This document shows positions 35,001 to 49,900 of a stretch of 64,000 bases of DNA, in pieces; within the stretch, counting starts at the first letter, position 1; each line of letters starts with the position of its first letter. The DNA comes from Branchiostoma lanceolatum (taxonomy: Eukaryota > Chordata > Leptocardii > Amphioxiformes > Branchiostomatidae): the NCBI RefSeq assembly GCF_035083965.1, contig NC_089738.1, positions 8,706,734 through 8,770,733 of the forward strand. The letters are read 5' to 3'. The position numbers and the translations under genes are program-made. The notes under the pieces were generated by a model, which was not told the origin of the DNA, ran no database searches, and worked only from the letters and a program-made list of their open reading frames with translations.

Positions 35001-36427
35001 GAGGGATTTTTCTTACTAACACCCTCCTTGTTTGAACAGATACTGGAGTTAGCAGACTACAAAGTAACGGAGGGAGCAGACTTCAAGTTGTTTGCTGTGA
35101 TGTCAGCTCTTTCTCAGAGAATAGCTTCTCTAGAGTAAGTCTGGAAAACCTTTCCTCTCTAATGATTGTTCAATCAAATAGTATCAGGATGTTCAAATAA
35201 CATGAAATATGGGTTTGATATGTATGTACTTTACTGGCAAAAACCTTACTGGCCTGACCCTGTCAAAATGTACCTCTTCCCTCATGACCTCAATGAAAAG
35301 TGGCCTGCAGGCCGATTTGAGCTTTTCATTAAAAAACAAAATTAAAAAAAAAAGACAGCTGAATTTTGTGTAATAAAATGAAATGAATAAGATTGAATAG
35401 TTTGAATGCATTGCATACTAGACTTTAAGTTTACTGTCTAATGTGAATGTCTGATTTTTCTTTTTCAGCAATTTTATGAAAGATCTGATCAGAAAACTGG
35501 ACTTCAAATCTCTGGAGTACAAGATGTTTCGTCTAAAGGTTTGTTAGATCACAGAAGATCTCATATTCCTCACATCTGTATCATAACTTCTCTCTGTGCA
35601 CTCACAATACAGGCACAATTTGCCACATTTTGGAGGGCTTTCACTTACACTTTCCATGGTGCTGATATGCCTTCCAATGGTTGTCCTTTGAAATCCCAGA
35701 AAATGCTTGCTTTTTAAACACACCAATCAATATGTGAACAACCACAAGTGCCCATTATCTTTGCAACAAAAGCCAAAGAGAGTCCAATGTGTTCCTTGTT
35801 GTTACAATTTTTCTGTTTATGAATGCATTAGAAGTTTAAAAGTGATAATTTGACATGTTTAACTGCCTTGTATGTTGCCTTCGAATTTTCTGTGTTAGCA
35901 GTAGAATCTATCCTAGGATATGTTTTGTTTTTATTTTTATGGTCCCACCTGCTTTAACTTACTGTAAAAAAACAAGAACCAAGAAATGGACTTGGTGTAG
36001 CCTATGGGATGAAATATTTATTAATAAGTATCATTTCCCTAGCCTGGTGTCCAAACTAATAATAGTGGCTGTGTCTCTTTGTCCTCTCCGCAAACTATTT
36101 GCAGATAGAACAAAAATACTTGCAGCTATAATAGGTTTGGATGCGAAGCTAAAATTTCTCATCTTTGTTATTAACCATAACGGCCTTCCATTTCAGCAAC
36201 TGTTCCTGTGTAATGTGGACCCCTCGTCCAATCGGATTCCCCTGGAACATCTCATGTTGGAGTTGCAGGCAGGGGGGGTCAGCATGGCGCACCAGAACGA
36301 AGTCCGGGCTGAGCTGGCTCACCTGGATAACCTTGACCTTCTGGACTTCCTGGCTTACGTTCCTCTCTTTACCATGATCCACCAGTCCGTAGTCAATAAT
36401 CCTTTTGATAACCAGTGGAATAAATAG
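20045..36427 (+). CDS. EF-hand protein of unknown function, 17 exons
   Basis: Exons: 20045-20095, 21794-22069, 24409-24480, 24908-24960, 25183-25337, 25886-26039, 26624-26910, 27577-27795, 28449-28682, 30095-30174, 30555-30774, 32011-32268, 32631-32701, 33069-33179, 35040-35134, 35469-35538, 36197-36427. All phases agree, giving 878 aa. The N-terminal half is low-complexity: a Gly/Ser stretch in exon 7 (about 285-335), Glu/Gly-rich exon 9, Lys/Arg-rich exons 10 and 12. A leucine-rich segment in exon 8 (LHAVLKNLLG) may be helical. The C-terminal 200 residues are well structured: a canonical EF loop DEDKDGYLSGPE (712-723), then helices and a degenerate second loop (CNVDPSSNRIPLE), ending LLDFLAYVPLFTMIHQSV. 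Intron 8 appears to start with GC. No signal peptide or membrane span, so probably cytoplasmic. I do not recognise the orthologue. The start at 20045 lacks upstream support, and 15021 is the alternative. Confidence 0.75.
20602..20700 (+). repeat. CAGGGCTCG-type element, left-end fragment
   Basis: Starts cagggctagaaattcatttt and continues gggaataggtgca and gggtgcacaacataaa, matching the left half of the complete copy at 54087-54485. The right end is absent. Confidence 0.65.
21167..21245 (+). repeat. TTAA-bounded mini-element
   Basis: 79 bp from TTAA to TTAA: ttaacctttagcacactgaa to agcagggagaaggttaa. Member of the seven-copy family described at 40620-40700, opposite orientation. Confidence 0.8.
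23380..23578 (+). repeat. Interspersed repeat with internal CA tract, family C copy 2
   Basis: Same order of words as 18862-19035 (ttgacctt, ccaaatgtcatcac, tgttgacca, aaatatttgga, CA tract, aaaacaatacctt, catggaggtagc). The CA tract appears to be part of the element, not an independent microsatellite. Confidence 0.65.
25512..25733. repeat. Foldback MITE, family A copy 2
   Basis: Lies in intron 5 of the EF-hand gene. Ends are inverted (ggtgtgtataatcaagt against acttgaatatacgcac), with inner arms gtctctggtaaagtttg and gcaaacttttg and core aaccaggctgcacaacactg. Related to 1412-1603 and 26972-27181. Confidence 0.8.
26076..26250 (-). repeat. Probable LINE 3'-end fragment
   Basis: Starts attgaattgaatttctttatttt and continues with a tacatgtacatgta stretch. 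The layout resembles 3' ends of LINE copies on the minus strand (poly-simple tail, then ctttatt). No coding part. It lies in intron 6 of the EF-hand gene. Confidence 0.35.
26972..27181. repeat. Foldback MITE, family A copy 3
   Basis: Lies in intron 7 of the EF-hand gene. Left end actagtgcgtatattcaagt, inner arm tttgtctctggtaaagtttg, core gaccaggctgcacaaccgtg, right end tgtgcactagt. The outermost actagtgc/gcactagt are perfect inverted repeats. Confidence 0.8.
28076..28156 (+). repeat. TTAA-bounded mini-element
   Basis: 81 bp, ttaacctttagcacatggag to cagcagggagaaggttaa, in intron 8 of the EF-hand gene. Confidence 0.8.
28730..28870. repeat. Degenerate (CATC/CTAT)n microsatellite
   Basis: Runs of catccatccatct and atctatctat-type tetranucleotides, in intron 9 of the EF-hand gene. 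Open frames across it are repeat artefacts. Confidence 0.7.
31772..31980. mobile_element. 209-bp TA-flanked MITE, family D copy 1
   Basis: Terminal inverted repeats CTGTAAATGCAGAAATGTTC and gaacatttctacatttacag, flanked by TA on both sides (31770-31771, 31981-31982). TA duplication is typical of Tc1/mariner-pogo elements. The right end lies 30 bp upstream of exon 12 of the EF-hand gene (32011), close enough to supply branch-point sequence. A second copy is at 52217-52427. Confidence 0.8.
33582..34704 (+). mobile_element. Probable Helentron-type (HINE) element
   Basis: The 5' end has a perfect hairpin ATGTTTCG-CCAA-CGAAACAT (33582-33601), and CGAAACAT recurs subterminally near 34658-34667 (gggcgaaacatcc). 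The 3' end has a 7-bp hairpin ATTTGCT/AGCAAAT (34672-34690), then 10 nt, then CTAG (34701-34704) before a T run: the Helitron/Helentron 3' signature. The centre carries a tandem repeat (34060-34600). No Rep/helicase coding. It lies in intron 14 of the EF-hand gene. The exact 5' boundary is uncertain. Confidence 0.6.
34060..34600. repeat. Minisatellite, unit about 127 bp, about four copies
   Basis: The word gagatgtaggtac and relatives start at 34133, 34261, 34388 and about 34514, a spacing of 126-128 bp. Each unit also has aggaaaggtg, cacctgg and atgctaatgaggacct. It is inside the HINE-like element. Confidence 0.85.
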
Positions 36428-38699
36428 TTTAACGCTTATCAGTTGTAGAATGTCTACTAAGATGATTTTGCTCGGTCACCTATATCTGCAACACTGAAAA
36501 AAATGTGTCTGAAGCATTGCTGTCCTCAATTTTTTCTGTCTGTTTGGTAGTACTTTTTTCTAACGATTAAAAAAAAAGAGGGATTTCCTTGCTGCTGAAT
36601 ATTACTATTAAAGGCCTGGTTTATTTGGGAAAAAAATGTGTCATATGTGCAGCATCTGTGAAGGGGCTTTAGGAGAAATTTGTTCAAATATTCCATTAAA
36701 AGTTAAGGTCCATTTTTAATGTCTGTATGTTACATGTATGTTTTACAAATTACTTACAGTAGTTGAACATGAGGATAACAAATATCCTCTGAGCTCTGAT
36801 CATCAGACCACTGAAACTGTTTGTTGTCAATGCAGTTCGGAACTCATAAATTTTGGACATATTGAAAATGTTTGATGGTTTGAATTTCTTGTCATGCCCA
36901 TTTTTTTCGAATACAATCATAAATCATATCATATAAACAAAACAAATGTACTATCTTTTTATATGTGCCTACTGGGGAAAACCGAAAAGGCTCTGGTCAT
37001 GACATCTACAACCTTGTTATCATATTTTCTGGATTAACGTACGCACACCCGATTTGGGGCTGGTTGTAGACAAATCTGCAGGACTGAAACTTGAGAAAAC
37101 TCAAAGTATGCACCCCTTCACCTATCTTGAACACATTATAAACTTGACAAATTAAAATTCATGATGGTGTTTCTTCTCTTCTCCCCAGGTAATTAAATGG
37201 TAATTAAATACATTGTATTTTCTTCTTGCTACTCAGTGGAAAATGTGAGAAATGCATTTTATTTGTAAATATTTGCAATACTTCAGGATATATCTTTATT
37301 GTTATTACATTTAGCATGTTTACAGGGAAGTGAATGGGGCACATTGTTTATGAAAATAATTTCAAATATACATGTAATGTCATTTATATCAGTGAAAGAC
37401 TCTGGCAAGAAAATAAATGACCTTGTTGCATGTTTCAGTTGGTCTTGTATATTCTGTATCAAAGAAACATGACATTGTATATCTAGCTATTATTGGGAAA
37501 ATAATTATTGCTCACTTTGTGAAACATGACAATAAACTGTGAACAAATGGACGTAGGATCCTGTCTTTCTGTCTAGTCCCTTAAATCAAATGATAAATTA
37601 TTGTTTAAATGTAGGTTGTCACTGAGTTCTAGCGGAAGCCATTTGACATTCAGATAAAGGCAAGGAGTGGACTCACATTGTAGGTGAAGTTTTTTGTTCG
37701 ATGTCAAACACGAACATGCCTACTTTTGCTCGGTGATTCGCCCTGGGTATGCTTGACACTTTGACTCAGGTAAGCACCAGCATTCCGAAAGAATAAACTA
37801 TGAAATATTGTCTCTGTGTGGTTTACATGTACATGAACAATGACAACACATCAGTCGTTAATGTGATAATGATTTAGTAGAACTTCCACAGCTTCACAGC
37901 AACAATATGTCCTCATCATTAACGGGCTCTGCCCCAAACTCATGGTTGTACAATATTATATGATTCTAATAGATGTAACATGAACAAAAGGTGCTGCCAA
38001 AGCAATATATGCTAAATAAATGTACAACTTTGTAAACAAAAACAAAAAAAATGACAATATGGCAGACAAGGATAACAATTCATACTGCAACAGGACTCAC
38101 TTCGTGAAAAAAATAAGTCAGTCTAAATATTTTTGTGAAAAACTTCTGCACAGTGCTCCATCAAATATTCCTTTTTTCTTCCACAACAATATCTAAAGCA
38201 TTTACCTGAATATTTGATCAACTTGACCAACATAAGACTTAATGGAGCAAGTTTTCATCATAATTGAATACAGTCAAGTCTTCATTATTCAAGATATGAA
38301 TCCACCTAGTAAATGCTCGTATCTTGACATCAACAGTTGAAGGAATTATATATTGCAGTCAGTATATTTATTTTCCTTTATCAATTCATTAGAAGCTGGT
38401 GTTACATACAATACATCATACTTATTATCTGAAATGATATTACAGGCTGGTATGTTTACTTTGAGGCTGCTTTATATGATAGCAGTTGAGTGTGCCACAG
38501 GATGCCTTTGTTTCATTTCACCCACGCACCAACTCCATTATTTTCCTACATAGTCTAAGAAATTTCATAGGTGTAATCTAGTATCTTGCAGTTCAGCCTT
38601 GTTAGCTTAAGTCCCCTACCAACCTCACTACTTGACAGCGATGTTGGGATATAGCTAACAAGGCTGGACTCCAGGCTAGTAATCTTAGGAAGTAGAGAT
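36428..38699. other. 3' UTR of the EF-hand gene and convergent intergenic DNA
   Basis: AATAAA signals near 37410 and 37531 could end the EF-hand transcript. 37030-37165 is a dispersed repeat whose second copy is at 41645-41775. From about 37560 to 38699 there is AT-rich sequence that may include the 3' UTR of TMEM19 on the minus strand. No exon was found. Confidence 0.45.
37030..37165 (+). repeat. Dispersed repeat, family E copy 1
   Basis: Words ggctggttgtagacaaatct, gcaggactgaaac, ctcaaagtatgca and cttgaacacatt recur in order and orientation at 41645-41775. Confidence 0.55.
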
Positions 38700-44166
<5,467 letters not shown>

Positions 44167-44311
44167 GCTTCATGAAAGGTATAGTTGAAGAGGTATGGCT
44201 CCAATACACCCGTACGTGACCGCACACACGCCACTGTTTGCACAGAGACCGTGTGCTACAGGCTGCGAAACTGCACCTGAAGTGGGTAATTAATTATGTG
44301 ACCTTTGACAA

Positions 44312-44324
44312 TTTTTGGCGGGAA
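44312..44324 (-). promoter_or_regulatory. E2F-like site upstream of TMEM19
   Basis: TTTTTGGCGGGAAA on the plus strand, that is TTTCCCGCCAAAAA on the minus strand, about 150 bp upstream of the TMEM19 start codon. It matches the E2F consensus and is nearly identical to the site at 46909-46921. Function is inferred. Confidence 0.5.
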
Positions 44325-45593
44325 ATACAAACTCCACCCTGTGATGACGTCATGCATGTATTATATTGCATGAGGAGAGCAGATAATGGGGAGGATTTTC
44401 ATCGTTTATCCAAAAAAAAAATTTAAAATTCCCTTTCCTGTTTAAATCTTGCATGGCAAAATTATTTGGGACATTGTATGGCTCATATCTTCTCTCCCTC
44501 TCACTGAATGACCAAAATGATATATAACTTTAAAAAAAATATGAGAAAGGTCTAAAATAGATAAAAAAGAACAACTTCTTGTTGTATTATCATAAACAGG
44601 GAAAATCTATTCAGGATGTGATCCATGTAATCAATTTTTCATGGCCAAAAAGATAGAAACGAGAAAAAAAACCTTCCTGTTTCTTTATTAGAAATTGGGA
44701 AAATCTATTCAGTATGTGATCCATGTAAGCAATTTTGCATGGCCTTACCTAGTATATAAATGTTTTAGCTACATGCCATTCCTTTGATTACTTTCAAATT
44801 GCACTTGACACACATATGGGTATTGACAAGCTTTGCATTATTTACCTAATAGCTAAGGCTTGTTGTGACCAGTATCTCACCTATCCCTTGACCAGTATGT
44901 TCATTTACAAAATAATATACACTGAAATAGTATTTCGAAGATTGTAAAAGAAAGATTTATTTCAACAAACCTGATGTATCATGATGGAAAATATGTTACC
45001 AGAAAGTATCTACTCATGAAAACAGGTGAAGCTACAGCAACAGTATGAACAATAACACAACTGAGCTTTCCTTGACAATAAGCAACTTTTTTTACATCAC
45101 ACCGTCACATCACATTTAGTGAACATAGGGTCTAGAAAAATGCTTTCAGCCTTTTTACAAAAAGACTGTTTCAGTACTTGCAACTTGCAATTAACATCGA
45201 AGAATAAAAAACCGTACATGTACATGTAACGTTAATACTGTTCCTATAGACCACATGAAATGTTTGTGAACTTTGTTTACTGCTGTGTGAGTAGTGGTGA
45301 GGTTAATAACAACTTTACTATTGAACAATTCAGCAAGACGCTATTCTAGACAATGTTCAGTTCTTTGCATGTTCTACATAGAAACTGGCAACTGACACAT
45401 CTATTGACATACACATACTGTAACTACACTGTAGTAGCAAAATACAAAATTGGGCAAAGTAGGTGGCTAAGAGAATTAACTCTACGACATTGTTATGAAT
45501 CATCAGCCTACACTAGTCCTCACTAAATAACTAACAGTAACGTAGTGTGTACATAATAAATGTCATATAGAAAGAGTCTCAGTGGAAAAGCTA
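44325..45593. other. Intergenic DNA
   Basis: AT-rich and without recognisable exons. Two related words, gggaaaatctattca followed by gtgatccatgtaa, occur near 44598 and 44696 as a local direct duplication of about 100 bp spacing. The right half is probably the 3' UTR of the minus-strand P2X7-domain gene (possible TTTATT, that is AATAAA on minus, near 44957). Confidence 0.4.
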
Positions 45594-46400
45594 TTACATG
45601 CATCCCTCCTCCTCGTAATGTCCCTTGAACTCTCCACTTGGGTCCGGGAACGTTTTGTTGATTGCCCGAACGGCGCATGAAGGAATGACTCTTCGTATAT
45701 GTTCCTCGTGCGGGTTGCGGATCATAAGGAAAGTAGCGCACTGTCTGTACGCATGGACCCTGTAGGCTTGGTTGTCCATTTCTTTCGGGCCCCTGGCTTC
45801 TTGTCCCAAGGCTTCATCTTCATCATCATCATCATCGTTGCCGACATCATCATCATAGTTATCATCATCATCGTAACCATCATCATCTGCTTTTCGGTCT
45901 TGTGCAATCTCCCATTGTGCAATCATTGCACAAAACAACACATCTTTGCTGAGGACAACGGAGTTAAAACCGGGGTGTTCAGTAAGACAATGGATTTTAC
46001 TGCCCACGCCTAACTTCCCAGCTTCCACCAAGTCGTGACAACACACGCTCTCGCGCACGGTCTTCATCTGTCTGCATTTTCCACCGCATCTGCACCACAC
46101 GAAGTGCTCCAGCCTCCACTTGTCGGTAGTCTCGTTGGTGTTTTCGTCCCACTCTCTCATGGTGACGGCACCGATGGTCTCAGGTTCAGCCGGCGGGGAC
46201 ATAGATGCCGCAGCCCCGGCAGTGTCTCCACCACTGCCCCCCTCCCCACTCTCTCCTCCCGACGAGCTCGGCAACCTTGGCTCGAAGTTGTAAGGGACGA
46301 TGTTATTGGGGTCAAACTCCCAGCGCTCCATGGTGTTCTGCTTTTCCAAGTTGGGAATTCTGCGGGCCCTAACACGCAAGTTCAGGTCCTTTCTTCTCAC
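45594..46400 (-). CDS. P2X7-receptor C-terminal (ballast) domain protein, stand-alone
   Basis: Single uninterrupted frame of 268 codons. There are no membrane segments, so it is not an ion channel. The segment from about 98 matches the cytoplasmic C-terminal domain of P2X7: WCRCGGKCRQM and ESVCCHDL supply the cysteine cluster (103, 105, 109, 120, 121) that binds zinc in P2X7, and YRVHAYRQCATF, RRVIPSCAVRAI and FPDPSGEFKG close the domain. Residues 45-75 are a Gly/Ser/Ala-rich linker. Residues 171-196 are almost pure Asp/Glu, encoded by a TCATCA-type triplet repeat (45813-45890) that sits inside the domain between its two conserved blocks. A second Met (MERWEFDPNN, residue 24) could be the real start, since the first 23 residues are basic and less conserved-looking. 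Domain-only relatives are known in invertebrates; their role is unknown to me. It is head to head with IPO5. Confidence 0.85.
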   Translation of the reverse strand: MRRKDLNLRVRARRIPNLEKQNTMERWEFDPNNIVPYNFEPRLPSSSGGESGEGGSGGDTAGAAASMSPPAEPETIGAVTMREWDENTNETTDKWRLEHFVWCRCGGKCRQMKTVRESVCCHDLVEAGKLGVGSKIHCLTEHPGFNSVVLSKDVLFCAMIAQWEIAQDRKADDDGYDDDDNYDDDVGNDDDDDEDEALGQEARGPKEMDNQAYRVHAYRQCATFLMIRNPHEEHIRRVIPSCAVRAINKTFPDPSGEFKGHYEEEGCM

Positions 46401-46974
46401 AAAATAAACGTGGCGTCCTCACGTTCCGGTGTAAGCGTGTGAAATATGATGTACACAATGTCATGCAAATCAGTTTTCCCGCCACGAATAAGTTTAAAGG
46501 TCATGACGCGTGGCCAAAAAAAACAACAAATGACGTAATTCTTTATAATACGTTATTTTTGCTGTACCTTATGTTTTCACGTTGCACTGTTATAAATGTA
46601 GCAGTGGTGATAGAGGTGAAATAAAGTTAAAAGCTGATCAATCCTCTCCTGCTCTCCAAAGTAAAGTAAAGTAGTCTACAAGCATACTTGCATTTCCTAA
46701 ATATGTCGCTAGGTGACAGTGTTGCACGGTGAACTACGAGACCACTTCAAGAATCGTCCTTTACTTCTGTGGAAGCTGAATGATCCTGAATGCGATTTCT
46801 TTTCACTGTAGAAATGTGATTTTCAGCGTAGCTAGTGACGTTTCACCCCCTTATGTCAGAAAGCTTTCTGACTTTCTTTTTTCGTCGTGTGCACAATCAG
46901 GCATCAAGTTTCCCGCCAAAAATAAGGTTAAAGTTCACAGCGCAGGACAGAACGTCGGCCTTTTCCCCAGCAAG
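46401..46974. promoter_or_regulatory. Divergent promoter region of the P2X7-domain gene and IPO5
   Basis: 574 bp between opposite start codons. It holds two E2F-type motifs, TTTTCCCGCCA (46474-46484) and TTTCCCGCCAAAA (46909-46921), the latter 54 bp from the IPO5 ATG. Both sit in related blocks (cccgcc-a-aataag-ttaaag-tca), so one may be a duplicate of the other. No TATA box. Shared control is inferred. Confidence 0.5.
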
Positions 46975-49900
46975 ATGGCGGAGCAGGCACAGTTCGAGAC
47001 TCTGCTGGCCAACTTAATGAGTCCTGACAACGACGTCAGGAAGCAGTCCGAGGTAAGGCGAACCCTTGGATAGACCCTTACAATATCCGTGTCTTCTATA
47101 AGTCCCAAATCTATGACGCCTACGGTGTAAAAGCGGCAAATTTGGCCTTAACATGTGGCGTGTTACCGGCATGGGATCGCCTTGCCCCTAGCGATGCTCA
47201 TGACTAGAGTAGAGTAGACTACTCCATGATGTCATTTGTAACAGGATCTCGGTACTTCAAACTACACTTTCAAGGCCGATATACAACTGGGATAGACCTC
47301 AGTAGACTATGTATCTAATGGCAGTCTTTTTATACATCTTAAGTACTCGCATGGAGTTGAATATTATCATTTTCGTAGCGGTGTTGGAAGTCACTTCCGG
47401 GTTGCGCCATCGCATGGTGGTGGTTGGGTAATCTCCAAGCAGAGGTTGGGGTAGAAGATCGCAACGTTTTAAGACAGCCACACACACCAACATGTGTAGA
47501 CAGTGGATAGATGGTGGATGAGTGTCTGTCAGAAATCTGGTTTGACTGTCTTCCGGTGTTCTAGCTAGCATAGTTTGAGCATAGGGGCCCCTAGTGATTT
47601 CTGTATCTGTATCTGGACCCCCTATGCTGTGATAATTTTTTAGGCCCCCCCTCTATCTTTCAATCAGCACAGGCGTGTTGTTGTTTTTTGGGGGAGGAGA
47701 ACCTCATGAATATTTGTTTTAAAAAAAGAATCACATTTAGCTTTAGAGTAAGGCTGTAACAAAGGGAAAACTTTACTTCACAAAAGTTGCCCCTCAAGTC
47801 AAAATGCAGGAAATAGTATCTCAGAGGGTTTTGAATTCTAGAATATTCTGTGGGAGGGTGCCAACATGTATGGCATGTGTCATACAAAGTTTGTCTTCTA
47901 TACCTGACCCCTACGCAGTGAAAAAATTCTGGTAAGAGGCTCTTATTATACTTTGACTACTGCAAATCTGAAATATTTGGGCTGGTTTTATTAGCATTTC
48001 CACTGTATTACTTGTACTGCAGAATTTTTTCAACTGCAAATTTAAGAAGTTGCGAAAACTCTTTGCCCCTCCTACTGCAAAATTAAGTCCCTGCGACAAT
48101 AAATCAATCTACAGTAACTTAATAAGTACCAGCTAAACTTTAAACCCCAGCACGTGCCAACAGCAATTCCACAAGGACTTCATGTAGATCTTGTGCCAAC
48201 ATTCCAACACAATCTAGGTCTTACTACTTGTGTGATTACTTACACCTGTTGTGTATTGTCATTATCAATTAGGATTAGCATAGGGAAAATAGGCCAGATG
48301 CACATATAGAATACAACACGGTGTATTCCGTATTGCCCGAGGCCTGACCGTGGGTTGTGGGAGGGTTGGGACCAAGGGTGATGCGGAATACACTGTGTTG
48401 TACTTTATTCATGTCATACCCTACTGAAAAAACACACATTTCAATTGGAAATGCACCAAGAGTTTTCTGTCCCGGAATAAAGAAATTGTAACAACATCGA
48501 TTCCAATGTCCAAATCCGGTATTCAAATTTTCGACAGCGGCGCAACCAGCGACCTTGAAATGCATTCTTAATATTCTATCGAAGCCCGCATGATGCCGTA
48601 AATTATCATACGATGCAGAACACCCGTAACAAACGTTTTCGCTCATACATCATGAAAACAAATTTCTTGATTCATGTACAGTGTACTTAGAATTGATTGC
48701 ACGTTGGGAACTTAGATTGGATCAAGGAATTTGAGCAGGTAAATGTATTCCTTTGCACATGTGTGTCATAAATAAAGAATGCAATGCTGAATTGTTTACC
48801 ACATTTTCATGTGCTCACTAATGTTAGGTATCGCTCCATCTTGTAACCTAATAGCTAACACTCACTATTCCTGTGTGCCAGTAAATCAATTGTTCTCATC
48901 ATGTGATGCTATTTGTATTGATCTGTGTGGGGAATGACTACAGGCACTTGGGACTTTGCTATATAATATGTATTACATCCCCTTTTCACCTCACTGTACC
49001 TATTGAAGACTAGTTAAACACCAACATTACATCCGAAAATAATTTCATCAGGTTAGTAGAACATATGATATTGGAGTTTTCTTTTTACACAACCAACAAT
49101 GTCTCTCATCACACAGTTTGTGTTCTTGGGTGTTGGAAATTTACGAATACATATCCCATAGATGTCTTTCATGGTTTCATAAGACATTGGTGTGAGACAG
49201 ACATAATGTGTGATGCTGTAATTCTTGATGAATGTACAAATGTATTTGTATGATATACATTAAGCAAAAACTTGTTTCGTTGTTACTCTTCTCTTAGAAA
49301 AAAAAGAAAATCAGAACCATTAATTAAATATAACTCAAAGTGGACTGTCTTTGCTGCTCACTCACTACCTAATCTCCTTTATGGAAATCAAAATTAGCTT
49401 CCGTCAGGTGCATTTGTAAACTACTTAATTTTTGGAAACTAGGTGTGTTTCTGATGATGATTTTCTTTGCCCACAGACTATGTACGATGGCATCCCTGTG
49501 GCCAATCGTGCTCAGTTTCTCCTCCAGGCCTCCAGGAACACCAGTGCTGCAGCAGAGGTACGTTGTTCCTTTTTTATAACCATGTAATTTGGCCCTTAAC
49601 ACTAATAACAGGGCTCGGAATACTGGATGCATGTGCACTTTTGTGGACCTAAAATGGGAGCTGTTTTGTACTGGGTGCATTGGTGCACCTAGATATTTGT
49701 GTAGGTCTACATACATAAACTGATTAAGGTACAATTGTGCACTAATATATAATTATAACTTTATTGCAAGTTCATGCCCGGAGGCTAATTGCAGACAAAC
49801 AAGTACATGGGAATACATGGGAATCAAAAATAGGTATCTAGACTACTGTCAAAGTTCTAAGTTAACTAAGGTTGACTATGGTTGGGTTTGACTTCTTTTT

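Noticed and set aside
35855-36196. N-terminal extension of the last EF-hand exon (open frame without break)
   Set aside because: The in-frame upstream part is intron: an acceptor tttcag at 36191-36196 and phase-0 joining from 35538 fit the gene.
46780-46974. In-frame upstream Met giving a 65-residue N-terminal extension of importin-5
   Set aside because: The extension has no similarity to importins; the ATG at 46975 in AAGATGGCG context matches the family start.
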